Translations under genes and position numbers: made by a program | Source of the DNA: DASQYE01 sp036389675 | Lineage (GTDB): Bacteria; Acidobacteriota; Blastocatellia; Pyrinomonadales; Pyrinomonadaceae | Direction: 5' to 3' | Assembly (NCBI GenBank): GCA_036389675.1 | Contig: DASVWI010000040.1 | Coordinates: 62,001-126,000, forward strand | Length of the DNA: 64,000 bases | Notes under the pieces: model-generated | What the model was told of the DNA's origin: nothing | Databases searched by the model: none | What the model saw: the letters and a program-made list of their open reading frames with translations, nothing else | In this document: positions 32,474-43,533 of the stretch, piece by piece | Numbering within the stretch: position 1 is the stretch's first letter | Layout: each line of letters starts with the position of its first letter

Positions 32474-33739
32474 CTAGAAGTTTGACGAGTGGCGCTCGCT
32501 GCCTTCCTCAGTGCCGTAGAGGGGCGCGTATTCCTCGTTGTTTTCGGCGGCCTTCAAGGCCCGTTTAAGCTCCGCCATATCATTTGAGACGGCGTCGAAC
32601 TCCGACTGGTCGAAGGGCTCATACTCGCCTGCGACCTCTATCAGCCGGTCTATTCTCTCGCTCGCTTCATCGAGCGCTTCGACCGAGAGGTCGCCCTGCT
32701 CGACGGCTTCGACAATCGCGTCGCGCGCGGCGACGAAGTTCGCCTCCTGCTCGCAGATCAAGATCATGTCCGAGCCAGCCTGAATGGCGCGCAGAGAAGC
32801 TTCGGCCACAGAGAGCGTCTGGACGACCGCGCCCATCTCCATATCATCCGTAATCACTAAGCCTTCAAACTTGAGCGCCTGTCTAAGGAGCCGCATCACG
32901 ACGTTGCCGCTGATCGTCGCCGGAAGCTGGTGAAGGCTCTCGGGCGACGGCAGCTCCTGCGTGCGGCGAAACCATGCTTGCAGGAATTCGGAGACTTCGG
33001 GGAAGGCCGCGTGGCTGACCATCACCGAATAGAGCCGCTCGCCCGGAGTGTGAAACATCAAGTCCATGAAGGGAACGAGATCGCGCTCGAAAATCTCTTC
33101 CCATGTATGCTGCACGATGGGGAGACGGCGGTGCGAATCGACACTCGACCCGCCGAGGCCGGGGAAATGTTTGCCGCAGCCGATGATGCGCCCGACCGTC
33201 GTGCCCTCCACCTTGCGCCCGCCCTGCAAGCCGTCAAGGTACGCGCCCGCCAGCCTTGAGACATCCGACGGGTGACGGCCAAAGGTTCTGCCGCGCAGAC
33301 CGTTATCCAGATTGTCGCCGGAAAGGTCCAGCACCGGCGCGAAGTTCATATTAAAGCCTAGCTGGCGAAGAAACCGCGCCGTCAGCTCACCGAATTTCCG
33401 CGCGAGGTCTGACTGGCCGGCATCACGCACGGCCTTGGCCGAAGGCATCGATTCGCAGACGTGGCGAAAGCGATCGACGAGTCCGCCCTCCTGATCGACG
33501 GCGATGAGAACCGGATGCTCGACGGCGTCGCGTATCTGCACATTCATATGCGCGACCTGCTCCGCCGCCCGGACGTTGCGACCGAAGAGGACGACGCCGC
33601 CCGGCTGGACTTCGCCGAGCAGCTTGCGCGTGGGCCGATCAACACTCGTGCCGGGCAGACCGATGAACAGGAGCCGTCCGGCCTTCTGCCTGATTGAAAG
33701 TGAATCCCGCGCTCTCGTGCGCCCCACACCCTCTGTCAT
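32474..33739 (-). CDS. nagZ: Glycoside hydrolase family 3 (NagZ-like beta-N-acetylhexosaminidase)
   Basis: 421 residues. GH3 landmarks are LIAVDQEGG, GCGKHFPGLGGSSVDSHR (catalytic His loop) and the nucleophile Asp in VITDDMEMGA. NagZ removes N-acetylglucosamine from peptidoglycan fragments during recycling. No signal peptide is seen, so it is cytoplasmic, as expected for NagZ. The C-terminal 90 residues are acidic and helical. Other GH3 specificities cannot be excluded. Confidence 0.85.
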   Translation of the reverse strand: MTEGVGRTRARDSLSIRQKAGRLLFIGLPGTSVDRPTRKLLGEVQPGGVVLFGRNVRAAEQVAHMNVQIRDAVEHPVLIAVDQEGGLVDRFRHVCESMPSAKAVRDAGQSDLARKFGELTARFLRQLGFNMNFAPVLDLSGDNLDNGLRGRTFGRHPSDVSRLAGAYLDGLQGGRKVEGTTVGRIIGCGKHFPGLGGSSVDSHRRLPIVQHTWEEIFERDLVPFMDLMFHTPGERLYSVMVSHAAFPEVSEFLQAWFRRTQELPSPESLHQLPATISGNVVMRLLRQALKFEGLVITDDMEMGAVVQTLSVAEASLRAIQAGSDMILICEQEANFVAARDAIVEAVEQGDLSVEALDEASERIDRLIEVAGEYEPFDQSEFDAVSNDMAELKRALKAAENNEEYAPLYGTEEGSERHSSNF

Positions 33740-33939
33740 AAAAAACCTTCCGTCTTCAACTCAACCATCAACCTGAACCTTATTCACAAATTCTCGCACC
33801 CCTCTGGCCGGACGCGCCTCATACGGCCTTCAGAGCGCTTACGCTTCACTGTCATTACTGGGGGGAGTCGGCTTTGATCGCCGCACTAATTGAGATTAAC
33901 GGGTCAGAGTCCCTTTGGCAAGAATGAGGGCAGTCATAA
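33740..33939. other. Intergenic region upstream of nagZ
   Basis: Two hundred bases between the nagZ start and the family A element at 33940. It should hold the nagZ promoter. I see nothing else in it. Confidence 0.3.
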
Positions 33940-34034
33940 CAAGGATGAAGGCGGAAGGCGGAAGGATGAAGTAAAAGCTTTCAAGAATGAGAAGCTCTAT
34001 TTCATCCTTCATCCTTCCGCCTTCATCCTTGCTG
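33940..34034. repeat. Heptad palindrome, family A copy 4
   Basis: Left arm AAGGATG, AAGGCGG, AAGGCGG, AAGGATG from 33941; right arm CATCCTT, CATCCTT, CCGCCTT, CATCCTT ending at 34031. Loop AAAAGCTTTCAAGAATGAGAAGC split around a conserved AAGC. The unit order differs from copies 2 and 3, so units are gained and lost. It ends six bases from the VOC gene stop. Confidence 0.85.
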
Positions 34035-34039
34035 TTCTA

Positions 34040-34456
34040 TCAATCTTCCTTTCGCTCGGTCAGGCTGAACCAGTTGCCGGAGTTGTCTTTGAAGAGGGCT
34101 TCGATACCGTAGGGCCTTTCATCCGGCGGCGACATGAACTCCACACCCTTGTTCTTGAGCTCTTCGTAGGTGGCACGGCAATCGTCCGTGTCGAAGACGC
34201 CCGCGCCGAGCGCGCCCTTCTCGACCAGCGCCCTGATCTGTGCGGCGGTCTCCTCATCGAACATGAACCCGGCGCGCGGCTCCATCAATGCGATCTCGAA
34301 ATCGGGCTGACTCTTTGGGCCGACGGTCAGCCAGCGAAACCCGCCGTCCATGGTGGCGTCTGTGCGGACTTCAAAGCCCAGCTTGTCCCTGTAAAATTCC
34401 AGCGCCTTCTGCTGGTCCAGTACGTAGACGGTGGCGTGCGACATTTTACTAATCAT
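34040..34456 (-). CDS. VOC-superfamily (glyoxalase/dioxygenase-fold) protein
   Basis: 138 residues; GAGGAG eight bases before the ATG. Two beta-alpha-beta-beta-beta units are visible: HATVYVLDQQKALEFYRDKLGFEV and VFDTDDCRATYEELKNKGVEF, ending in DNSGNWFSLTER. Metal-binding His/Glu positions are partly present. The substrate is unknown. An AraC-family regulator lies 79 bases upstream on the same strand and probably controls it. Confidence 0.85.
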   Translation of the reverse strand: MISKMSHATVYVLDQQKALEFYRDKLGFEVRTDATMDGGFRWLTVGPKSQPDFEIALMEPRAGFMFDEETAAQIRALVEKGALGAGVFDTDDCRATYEELKNKGVEFMSPPDERPYGIEALFKDNSGNWFSLTERKED

Positions 34457-34534
34457 GTTTTTTTCTCCTCACTCTCGAAACCTGAGTGACGAGAGAATAA
34501 CCGTAGAGGCGCGCCGCTGGCTTCTCGAAAATTG

Positions 34535-34987
34535 CTAAAGTTCGAGGGGCGCTGCCGATTCTATTCCGTACATGATGAGGAAACAGAAGGGGACGCGTGC
34601 GGGCTGTGACGGCCTGTGGATGAAGACTCTGGCGCGGTGTGCGACCGGCGTATGGCCCACGCACCTGTGAAAGAGACTGCTGAATGAGCCCAGACTTTGA
34701 AAGCCGACCTCGAAGCAGACATCCGTGACGGTCATGCGGCCCGAGCTCAAAAGCTCCTTGGCCCGCTCAATCCGTCTCTCGGTCAGATACTGGTGAGGGG
34801 TGCGTTGAAAAGCCTGCCTGAACAGTCTGATGAAGTGATAGCGTGAGAAACACGCCTGTCGGGAAATCTGATCGAGATCGAGCGGCAGGTCGTAGCAGTC
34901 GTCCATGAAATCACGAGCCCGGCATAACCTGCGGTAGATGTCCGGCGGGAGATTTCGACACCTCTGATCGCCCGAATTTCCAGCCAT
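34535..34987 (-). CDS. AraC-family transcriptional regulator
   Basis: 150 residues from the ATG at 34987, which has AGGAG six bases upstream; an ATG at 35008 is an alternative. The double helix-turn-helix covers about residues 20-125 (LDQISRQACFSRYHFIRLFRQA and MTVTDVCFEVGFQSLGSFSSLF, here given in part). No N-terminal sensing domain is present, and a 25-residue tail follows. Regulators of this short type often sit beside VOC genes, as here. Confidence 0.85.
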   Translation of the reverse strand: MAGNSGDQRCRNLPPDIYRRLCRARDFMDDCYDLPLDLDQISRQACFSRYHFIRLFRQAFQRTPHQYLTERRIERAKELLSSGRMTVTDVCFEVGFQSLGSFSSLFHRCVGHTPVAHRARVFIHRPSQPARVPFCFLIMYGIESAAPLEL

Positions 34988-35037
34988 CACCTTCTCCTGC
35001 TCAAACACGGCCTATCGTTGGCAAACTGCCCATCAAT

Positions 35038-35086
35038 AGCTCGGGCTCATACAGCATTACACGGCTGGCGCTTATGAGCCCGAGCT
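35038..35086 (-). terminator. Long hairpin between the delta-60 and AraC genes
   Basis: AGCTCGGGCTCATA (35038-35051) and TATGAGCCCGAGCT (35073-35086) form a 14-bp perfect stem around 21 bases. It follows the stop of the delta-60 gene and precedes the AraC start. There is no T-run, so it could be a terminator or an operator for the regulator. Confidence 0.5.
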
Positions 35087-35100
35087 GTTGAGAAGCTGCG

Positions 35101-37614
35101 CTATTGTCCGAATCTTGAGCGATACTCGGCGGCATTGATGAACGCATTCGCCAAATCCGACAGCGTGATCTCTCCCGCATCGAGGCGCTGCAAGTAGTTC
35201 AGGTATGCTCCGTCTGGATTTCGTGTGAAGAATCCATAATAGGCTGACACCACCTGCGCCTCGTGCAGATATTTGGCACTCACCTCCGGCCTCTCTGACA
35301 TCTCACGGTACACCTGCGCTCTGCTCTTCGTGTTGTTTTGTAGTGAGTTAATCCACTCATCCTGCACGGCCTGCGGAGGCGTAACTCCCGAAGTCTCGAA
35401 CAACTTCAGCAGAAACTCCGTGTTGTTCAGAGCGTTGTATTTGCCGGCAAACTCAGGGCGCAGCACGATCTCATTGACCAAATCCTGCTTGTTGAGTTCC
35501 AGCTGCTCGGCGGTCAGGAATCCGCTGACGGCTGCCAAGTCTCCGATCTCTTCGTAGCGAAGGATGCGACCCAAGCCAGTGCGATAGAGACGAATCACAA
35601 AGAACTGTCTATCGAAGAACTCTCCAGAGCGGAGGAAGCCGTCGCCTGCGACTGTCACACGGTCGCAGGGAGGAGGAGGCTGACCGGGTAGACCGCAGAG
35701 ATTGATGCGATTAGTCCATCCGTCCCAGCCCGCCGGGTCTGGCTCGCGCGAGAGCAAGTCCACATAAAGCTGGCGGACGAAGAAGTGCGTGTTGTCTATC
35801 GGATTAGGCTGTCCGAAAGTGTCGTTGTCGGTGATGGTGACAGCGGCAGTGCTGTTTTCTCCGAGCGTTGCACCGACGGGATTGCTCAAGGTGACGGAGA
35901 AAGCCTCGGAAGGCTCGACGTAGACATCATCTGTGAAGCTGAGGGTGAATTGTTTGGTCGTCTCACCTGAAGCGAAGCGCAGAGTGCCGACGGCGATGTG
36001 ATAGTCGCACTTGCGGGAAGCGAAAATGGTGGCTTGGCCCGGTGTGTAGGGGTCACATTTGAAATTGACATCCGTCGGGTCTGAGGTAGCGTACTTGACG
36101 GAGATGGGAACCGAGAGGTCGCCGCTGCGTATGACAGTGATGTTAAGCGAGCCTGCACTTTCGGACACTGTATAACTTGCCTTTGTGAATTGAAGAGTCG
36201 GGAGCGGCAGAGCGGGTTTTGGGCCAGGCGTGGGCGTGGGCAACGGCAGGCCACCATCATTGAGAAAGCGCCCGGCGATCCCTACCGTACCGAATTCAAG
36301 ATAGGTCGTCCCCCCGATGATCACGATCTTGCCGTCGGGCTGAAAAACCGCGTCCAGACCGTTATACCCGTTAGTGATCTGCTTAGTGCCGCTCTGGCCG
36401 AAGGTCTGATCGAGCGTGCCGTTCGGTTGGTAGCGGGCCAGCACCCATAAGCTGCCCCGACCGCTGGTGGCTCCGTAGGCATCGCAAAAGACGATAATCT
36501 TTCCATCCGATTGAACGAACACTTTTTCAAAGCGCTCTTCGCGTTTGGAGAAGTCCAAGGTCGTGAACCCGTCCGTCCCGAAAGTCGTGTCGAGCGTGCC
36601 GTCCGTGTTATAGCGCAAGAGCGCGGCATCGTTCGGCGAGGTGTGGTCCAGGAAGTCCGCCGTCGTCCCTCCGACCAGCAGCCGACCGTCCTGCTGGCGG
36701 GCCAGCGAGTATGCGTCATCCGTCGGCTTAATATCCTTCGTCACCCTGCCGCTCGTGCCGAAGGTCGAGTCGAGCGAGCCGTCCGTGTTGTAGCGTACGA
36801 GCGCAAAATCGTCCGCAATCGTGTTTGGTATCTTGCTCATCGTCTTACCGGCGACGACGAGTTTCCAGTCGGGCAGAAACAGCACATCATGGGCGAGACT
36901 GAAGCGATCAGGGAAGTTGGTCAGAACCTTGCCCCCCGTGCCGAACGAAGTGTCTAGCGAGCCGTCCGGGTTGTAGCGCGCGAGCGCAAAGGACGAGCCC
37001 TCCTTCCCCGTCGAAGTATCACCCGTGAAGGCAACGCCCGCCACCACGATCTTCTCATCCGGTTGGAGAATAACGGCGGAGGGCGAATCCTCTCGCCCCA
37101 GAAAATCCGTCCGCACCTTGCCCCCCGTGCCGAATGTGGTATCGAGCGAGCCGTCCGTGTTATAGCGCGACAATAAGAAATCCGGTTTCGCGGGCGCTGT
37201 GTTTTCGGCCTTGCCGACCAACACGATCTTTCCGTCGGGCTGAATAACGAGCGCGACGGCTAAATCCGCCGGGGCCTTCCCGCCGCTACCGAAGGTGGAA
37301 TCAAAGGAGCCGTCGGCGTTGAGTCGCACCAACCAGATCTTGGTTTGCCCGCCGAGGGGCGTCCAGAAGAGGCTGATGACGAGTTTGCCGTCCGTTTGGA
37401 GCGCGACGGCGGTGGCCGTCCCATCACCGACGGTGCCGTCTGTATGAAGGGGGACGTAACCGAAGCCACTGCTTCCGAAAGTCGTGTCAAAATCTCCTGC
37501 CGCCGCAGAGGCCTGCTGTGAGCCGCAGAGGACGAACAGGGTCGCAAGCAAAACCAGCGCTGCTACGGGTCGCGGCAAAGATTTGGGAGCTGTCAGGTAG
37601 TTTAGATAATTCAT
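35101..37614 (-). CDS. Secreted delta-60 repeat / Calx-beta / DUF4214 protein
   Basis: 837 residues from the ATG at 37614, with GGAG seven bases upstream. A signal peptide ends at ASAAAG. About eight delta-60 repeats follow, marked by the recurring LVRYNTDGSLDTTFGTGGKV and QPDGKIVVAG patterns (to about residue 440). Then come a Pro-rich linker, a Calx-beta domain (about 465-590, with TDNDTFG) and a DUF4214 domain (FVRQLYVDLLSREPDPAGWDGW). It is probably a surface or extracellular adhesive protein; its ligand is unknown. Confidence 0.88.
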   Translation of the reverse strand: MNYLNYLTAPKSLPRPVAALVLLATLFVLCGSQQASAAAGDFDTTFGSSGFGYVPLHTDGTVGDGTATAVALQTDGKLVISLFWTPLGGQTKIWLVRLNADGSFDSTFGSGGKAPADLAVALVIQPDGKIVLVGKAENTAPAKPDFLLSRYNTDGSLDTTFGTGGKVRTDFLGREDSPSAVILQPDEKIVVAGVAFTGDTSTGKEGSSFALARYNPDGSLDTSFGTGGKVLTNFPDRFSLAHDVLFLPDWKLVVAGKTMSKIPNTIADDFALVRYNTDGSLDSTFGTSGRVTKDIKPTDDAYSLARQQDGRLLVGGTTADFLDHTSPNDAALLRYNTDGTLDTTFGTDGFTTLDFSKREERFEKVFVQSDGKIIVFCDAYGATSGRGSLWVLARYQPNGTLDQTFGQSGTKQITNGYNGLDAVFQPDGKIVIIGGTTYLEFGTVGIAGRFLNDGGLPLPTPTPGPKPALPLPTLQFTKASYTVSESAGSLNITVIRSGDLSVPISVKYATSDPTDVNFKCDPYTPGQATIFASRKCDYHIAVGTLRFASGETTKQFTLSFTDDVYVEPSEAFSVTLSNPVGATLGENSTAAVTITDNDTFGQPNPIDNTHFFVRQLYVDLLSREPDPAGWDGWTNRINLCGLPGQPPPPCDRVTVAGDGFLRSGEFFDRQFFVIRLYRTGLGRILRYEEIGDLAAVSGFLTAEQLELNKQDLVNEIVLRPEFAGKYNALNNTEFLLKLFETSGVTPPQAVQDEWINSLQNNTKSRAQVYREMSERPEVSAKYLHEAQVVSAYYGFFTRNPDGAYLNYLQRLDAGEITLSDLANAFINAAEYRSRFGQ

Positions 37615-38000
37615 AAAAACACTCCAGCGAGAGGTCAGAAGTAAGGTGACAAAACCGGAAAAGCAGATGAGCAATCAGCTCAATGGCCGCTTCAAGTAAA
37701 TTCAGTTTCCGGCCTGTTTTATAAGTTTAGTTAAGCGACAACGTCTTGCGCGGGTTTTTTATACCTGGCGTTGGGTAATCCCCTAAGGCAGCGGCACTTT
37801 TTGAGATTGACCAGCGCGGCGTGCGTCATTATATAGCATTTCGATTTTCATTTATAGAGCTACAGCACGTGCAGGCCAGCTTCCATCTCAAGTTTCTTCC
37901 CGCGAGATGGTCGTGATCTTAAGGCGACTTTACATCTGCTTGATAATCGCGGCGCGGGGTCTTACTATCTTATTCAAGAAGGCTATCACAGAACCACCGG
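37615..38000. other. AT-richer divergent intergenic region
   Basis: About 390 bases between the delta-60 gene and queG, holding both promoters. A TATAAAA-like stretch near 37720 on the minus strand could be a -10 region. I checked for preQ1 and c-di-GMP riboswitch motifs and found neither. Confidence 0.35.
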
Positions 38001-38984
38001 ATGAACATCGCACAGGACAATGCGGAACAGCAGCGCGGGCTCGCGCGCCTGCGCTCAGGCAAGATCAGGGAGCGGGCCTACGCCGAAGGGTTCGAGAAGG
38101 TCGGCATTGTGCGCGCCGAAGCGCTCGACCGCGAGGGCGAGCGCTTGCGCCAGTGGCTCGATCGAGGGTTTCAGGGCCGCATGCAATGGATGGCGCGCGA
38201 CCCGACGCAGCGCGCAGACCCGCGACTGCTTTTTCCAGAGGCGCGCTCCTGCGTCGTCGTCGCGCTCAACTACTACACGCCGCACGAGCATGCGCGCGAG
38301 GGCGAGCGGGGTAAGATTTCGCGTTACGCATGGGGCGATGATTACCACGATGTGGTCGGCGGAAAGCTGCGGGCGCTGCTCTCCTGGATTAAGGAAGAAT
38401 GGCCGGAGGCGGAAGGCAAGCCGTGCGTTGATATTCAACCGATGATGGATAAGGCATGGGCCGTGCGCGCGGGCCTGGGCTGGATAGGCAAGCACTCGAA
38501 CCTGATTACGCGCGAGTACGGGTCCTGGGTTTTTCTGGGCGAGCTGCTGCTCAACCTTGAGCTTGAGTACGACACGCGGCAGGTTGAAGATCATTGCGGG
38601 AGCTGTACGCTCTGTCTGGAAGCCTGCCCGACCGGCGCGATCACAGAGCCTTACGTCGTCGACTCGAACAGGTGTATCTCTTACGCGACAATTGAGCTGC
38701 GCGAGCCTGAGATGCCCGAAGAGGTGGCGCGAAATCTGGACGGCTGGCTCTACGGCTGCGACGTGTGCCAGGACGTGTGCCCCTGGAATCGCTTCGAGCA
38801 GCCGACCCCGGAGACTCGCTTTGAGCCGAGGGCGGGCAACGTCTCGCCGGAGCTTTCCGAGATTCTGGCGCTCACGCCCGAAACCTACGCGGAGCGCTTT
38901 CGGCGCAGCCCCGTCAAGCGCGCCAAGCTCGCCGGCCTTCATCGCAACGCTCGCACACTGCTTGAGCCCCTTCATAAGGATTGA
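38001..38984 (+). CDS. queG: Epoxyqueuosine reductase
   Basis: 327 residues. ALNYYTPH near the N-terminus, MMDKAWAVRAGLGWIGKHSN in the middle, and two ferredoxin clusters CGSCTLCLEACPTGAI and CDVCQDVCPWN are diagnostic. The enzyme uses cobalamin and 4Fe-4S clusters to reduce epoxyqueuosine to queuosine in tRNA. Its stop lies two bases before the next ATG. Confidence 0.95.
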   Translation: MNIAQDNAEQQRGLARLRSGKIRERAYAEGFEKVGIVRAEALDREGERLRQWLDRGFQGRMQWMARDPTQRADPRLLFPEARSCVVVALNYYTPHEHAREGERGKISRYAWGDDYHDVVGGKLRALLSWIKEEWPEAEGKPCVDIQPMMDKAWAVRAGLGWIGKHSNLITREYGSWVFLGELLLNLELEYDTRQVEDHCGSCTLCLEACPTGAITEPYVVDSNRCISYATIELREPEMPEEVARNLDGWLYGCDVCQDVCPWNRFEQPTPETRFEPRAGNVSPELSEILALTPETYAERFRRSPVKRAKLAGLHRNARTLLEPLHKD

Positions 38985-38986
38985 AG

Positions 38987-39529
38987 ATGAAACTCGTCAA
39001 CTGTCTTTTGATTGCCTGCCTGCTCCTGTGTCTCTCTTCAAGTCTGGCCGCCGGACAGACGCGCGCAAATTCGTCGCGCGCGATTTCGCTCTGCGCGCGC
39101 GACGAGAAGACCGTCTGGAGCTGCGAGATCACTAACAGGAAGATCGCCTCGATTTGCAGCTCGCCGCAGTTGGATGCGACGCGCGGCTACGTGCAGTATC
39201 GCTTCGGACGAGCGGGCCGCGTCGAGCTTGAGTTTCCGCAGCAACGTGAGAACACCCAATCGGCCTTCACCTACAAACGCTACACGCGCCCGCTCGTCAC
39301 TTATCTGGCGGTCAGGTTCAGCGCCGGCGGCTACACCTACAAAATCTACGACCAGTTCAACGACGAGGAGAGGCCGCGCCGGCGTGAGGCTTACATCTCG
39401 ATCACGCCGCCGAGCAGCGACGGCGCGCGCTCCCTTGACCTCAACTGCCGCAGGCCCGTCACGGGCACGCTCATGGATCTGGAGGATGTTGTGACGAAGA
39501 GCAGCGATGATGATCTGACGGAGCCTTAA
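38987..39529 (+). CDS. Exported protein of unknown function
   Basis: 180 residues from the ATG at 38987; a TTG at 38981 overlapping the queG stop is possible. The signal peptide ends near AAGQT. Four cysteines (LCARDEKTVWSCEI, ASICSS, DLNCRRP) may form two disulfides in a beta-rich domain. I recognise no family. It is probably co-transcribed with queG. Confidence 0.6.
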   Translation: MKLVNCLLIACLLLCLSSSLAAGQTRANSSRAISLCARDEKTVWSCEITNRKIASICSSPQLDATRGYVQYRFGRAGRVELEFPQQRENTQSAFTYKRYTRPLVTYLAVRFSAGGYTYKIYDQFNDEERPRRREAYISITPPSSDGARSLDLNCRRPVTGTLMDLEDVVTKSSDDDLTEP

Positions 39530-39638
39530 GAATTGGTGCGGGGCAGCTTGGAACATGCATCCAAGCAGCGTATGATTATGATCGCTGAAATCTCTCTCTG
39601 ACGCGCGGTATGCTCTCTTCTGTAGAAGGTTTGAAGAA

Positions 39639-40637
39639 GTGGCTGGTTTACTCAAAGATTCCTATGGCCGACCGATACGCGACCTCCGCCTGTCGCTGAC
39701 GGATCGCTGTAATTTTCGCTGCTTTTACTGCCTGCCGCACGGCGAGCCGCCCATTGCGCCCAAAGAGCAGATGCTCTCCTTTGAAGAGATCGAAACGGTC
39801 GCGGAAGTTTTCGTCTCGCTCGGGATTGAAAAGATTCGACTGACGGGCGGCGAGCCGATGATGCGACGCGATATCGAAACGATTATCGGTAAGCTCTCGG
39901 CCTTGAAGCCTCGGCTGCAAGACCTGGCGCTGACCACGAACGGCTATTTTCTGCCGGGCCGCGCCGAAAGCCTGAAGCAGGCCGGCCTTGATCGCGTCAC
40001 GATCAGCATGGACAGCCTCAAGCGCGACACGTTCCGGCAGATGACGGGCGTGGATGTATTAGACCGCGTGCTCGAAGGCATCGCAGCGGCCAGGAGCGCG
40101 GGCCTTGTGCCCATCAAGATCAACGCCGTGGTCGTGCGCGGCCATAACGAGACGGAGGTCGCGGACTTCGCCCATTTCGCGCGCGAGCATCAGGTCAGCA
40201 TGCGCTTTATAGAGTTCATGCCGCTCGATTCCGGCCACGACTGGTCTCGCGCAGACGTAGTCTCTGGCCGCGAGATTTACGAGCGCATCAACGCGCGCTT
40301 TCCGCTCGCGCCGCTCTCGGTCAGGCGCGGCTCAGAGACCTCCGCGCGTTACGGCTTCGCCGACGGCACACCGGGCGAGATAGGCATCATCGCGCCCGTC
40401 ACCGAGCCATTCTGCGGCGCTTGCTCGCGCATACGCCTGACCGCCGACGGGCAGATCAGAACCTGCCTCTTCTCCACGGTCGAGCACAGCCTGCGCGATG
40501 TCCTGCGCGGCGGCGCGACGCGAGGCGAGCTTATCGAATACATAGAGGGTGTCGTGATGAAGAAAGAGCCGCGCCACTACATCAACGACCCCGGCTTTCG
40601 TCAGCCCGCGCGGACGATGAGCTTCATCGGCGGTTAA
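39639..40637 (+). CDS. moaA: GTP 3',8-cyclase MoaA
   Basis: 332 residues from a GTG start with AAGG nine bases upstream. It is a radical SAM enzyme with N-terminal CNFRCFYC and a C-terminal second cluster CGACSRIRLTADGQIRTC, and ends in the conserved Gly-Gly tail needed for activity. It carries out the first step of molybdenum cofactor synthesis. No other moa gene is in view. Confidence 0.95.
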   Translation: MAGLLKDSYGRPIRDLRLSLTDRCNFRCFYCLPHGEPPIAPKEQMLSFEEIETVAEVFVSLGIEKIRLTGGEPMMRRDIETIIGKLSALKPRLQDLALTTNGYFLPGRAESLKQAGLDRVTISMDSLKRDTFRQMTGVDVLDRVLEGIAAARSAGLVPIKINAVVVRGHNETEVADFAHFAREHQVSMRFIEFMPLDSGHDWSRADVVSGREIYERINARFPLAPLSVRRGSETSARYGFADGTPGEIGIIAPVTEPFCGACSRIRLTADGQIRTCLFSTVEHSLRDVLRGGATRGELIEYIEGVVMKKEPRHYINDPGFRQPARTMSFIGG

Positions 40638-40672
40638 GCGCCGAACGTAATTTGAAAATCGAAAAAGTTTTC

Positions 40673-40763
40673 GGGGGAGCCGAGGGCCGCGACGGCCCGA
40701 AGCTGAGAGTCACAAACGCGTGAGACCCCTTGAACCTGATACGGTTAGCACCGTCGAAGGGAG
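40673..40763 (+). promoter_or_regulatory. TPP (THI-box) riboswitch
   Basis: The element contains the conserved GGGGAGCC, CTGAGA (40703-40708), then ACCCCTTGAACCTGAT, GGTTAG, and ACCG followed by GAAGGGA. These are the pyrimidine-sensing and pyrophosphate-sensing helices of the thiamine pyrophosphate aptamer. It precedes thiC and a terminator hairpin, so it should stop transcription when TPP is plentiful. Confidence 0.96.
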
Positions 40764-40775
40764 AAACAACAGGTG

Positions 40776-40822
40776 AAGACCGTTCTGTCCCTTTAAGTCG
40801 GGGGAGCGGTCTTTTCCTTTTT
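40776..40822 (+). terminator. Expression-platform terminator of the TPP riboswitch
   Basis: AAGACCG (40776-40782) pairs with CGGTCTT (40807-40813), with inner pairing GTCCC/GGGGA, followed by TTTTCCTTTTT. It lies between the aptamer and the thiC start, as expected for control by premature termination. Confidence 0.85.
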
Positions 40823-40860
40823 CGGGCCGAGTGTGTTCGGCCAGAAAGTCTGAGCAAGTT

Positions 40861-42801
<1,941 letters not shown>

Positions 42802-42844
42802 AGTGCGCCGTCCGTCTCTTCCCGGCTTAACCGTGTAGAAGAAT

Positions 42845-42884
42845 AATGGCGCGACCCGGAGGGGAGACCGGGCCGCGCCATTCT
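42845..42884 (+). terminator. Terminator after thiC
   Basis: AATGGCGCG-A-CCCGG (42845-42859) pairs with CCGGG-C-CGCGCCATT (42868-42882) with one mismatch, followed by CTATTGTTCTC. It lies 45 bases after the stop, between convergent genes. Confidence 0.8.
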
Positions 42885-42916
42885 ATTGTTCTCACGTGAA
42901 GATTCGACCGGGCCGC

Positions 42917-43486
42917 TTACGGCTGGTCGTTCGGGTCTCTGCGTCGCACGTAAACCTCACCGCGCTGCGTCAAACCGGCCTTGCCCGCCAGCGTATAAAG
43001 CACGGATTCAAGAATCTCCTTGTTCTCAAGCTTGAAGCTGGTGATGCCCTGCGCGTTGGTGTCCGGGTCGCGGTACTGCATCGTCAGGTAACGAAACTTC
43101 TTCCTGATCAGCAGCGCCGGCAGCGCGAAGATGCTCACGCGGGAGGCAACGTCTGCGGCAATCGGCCTCTTGGATTTCACGTCGGCGAAGGCTGAAAGCA
43201 CGGCCTTGTAGGGAATGAACAGGATTTCACGCTGCTGCTTGTTGCGAAACAAGAGGCGCTGGTTCGTATCATCGAAGGAGAGCGTGCCGTTGATCTTTTT
43301 ATTGTAGCCGAAGACGCCGCCCTCGTAGTTGGCGTTGACGCTCTGCGGCGCGGGCGCGGGCTGCGTCGAGGAAGTCGTCGCTGTGCCGGGCTCGCTGACG
43401 TTGCGCGGGCGCTGCCCGAGGGCCGTGCCCATGCACAGCACTGCCGACAACAGGACGGCCCCGAAGATGCTGTAAATGTTTCTCAT
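42917..43486 (-). CDS. Exported protein of unknown function
   Basis: 189 residues. The signal peptide ends at GTALGQ. A Ser/Thr/Pro linker is followed by a domain with YEGGVFGYNKKINGTLSFDD, LLFRNKQQREILFIPYKAV and a hydrophobic segment FALPALLIRKKFRYLTMQY, resembling small pleckstrin-like or beta-barrel folds. I recognise no family with confidence. Confidence 0.6.
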   Translation of the reverse strand: MRNIYSIFGAVLLSAVLCMGTALGQRPRNVSEPGTATTSSTQPAPAPQSVNANYEGGVFGYNKKINGTLSFDDTNQRLLFRNKQQREILFIPYKAVLSAFADVKSKRPIAADVASRVSIFALPALLIRKKFRYLTMQYRDPDTNAQGITSFKLENKEILESVLYTLAGKAGLTQRGEVYVRRRDPNDQP

Positions 43487-43533
43487 TCAAAGTCTCCCCT
43501 CTTATCAGGAATTTTTCCGTGTGAAGAATATTG

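Noticed and set aside
37700..37830. Possible preQ1 or c-di-GMP riboswitch near queG
   Set aside because: AT-rich and partly structured, but no conserved aptamer core was found on either strand.
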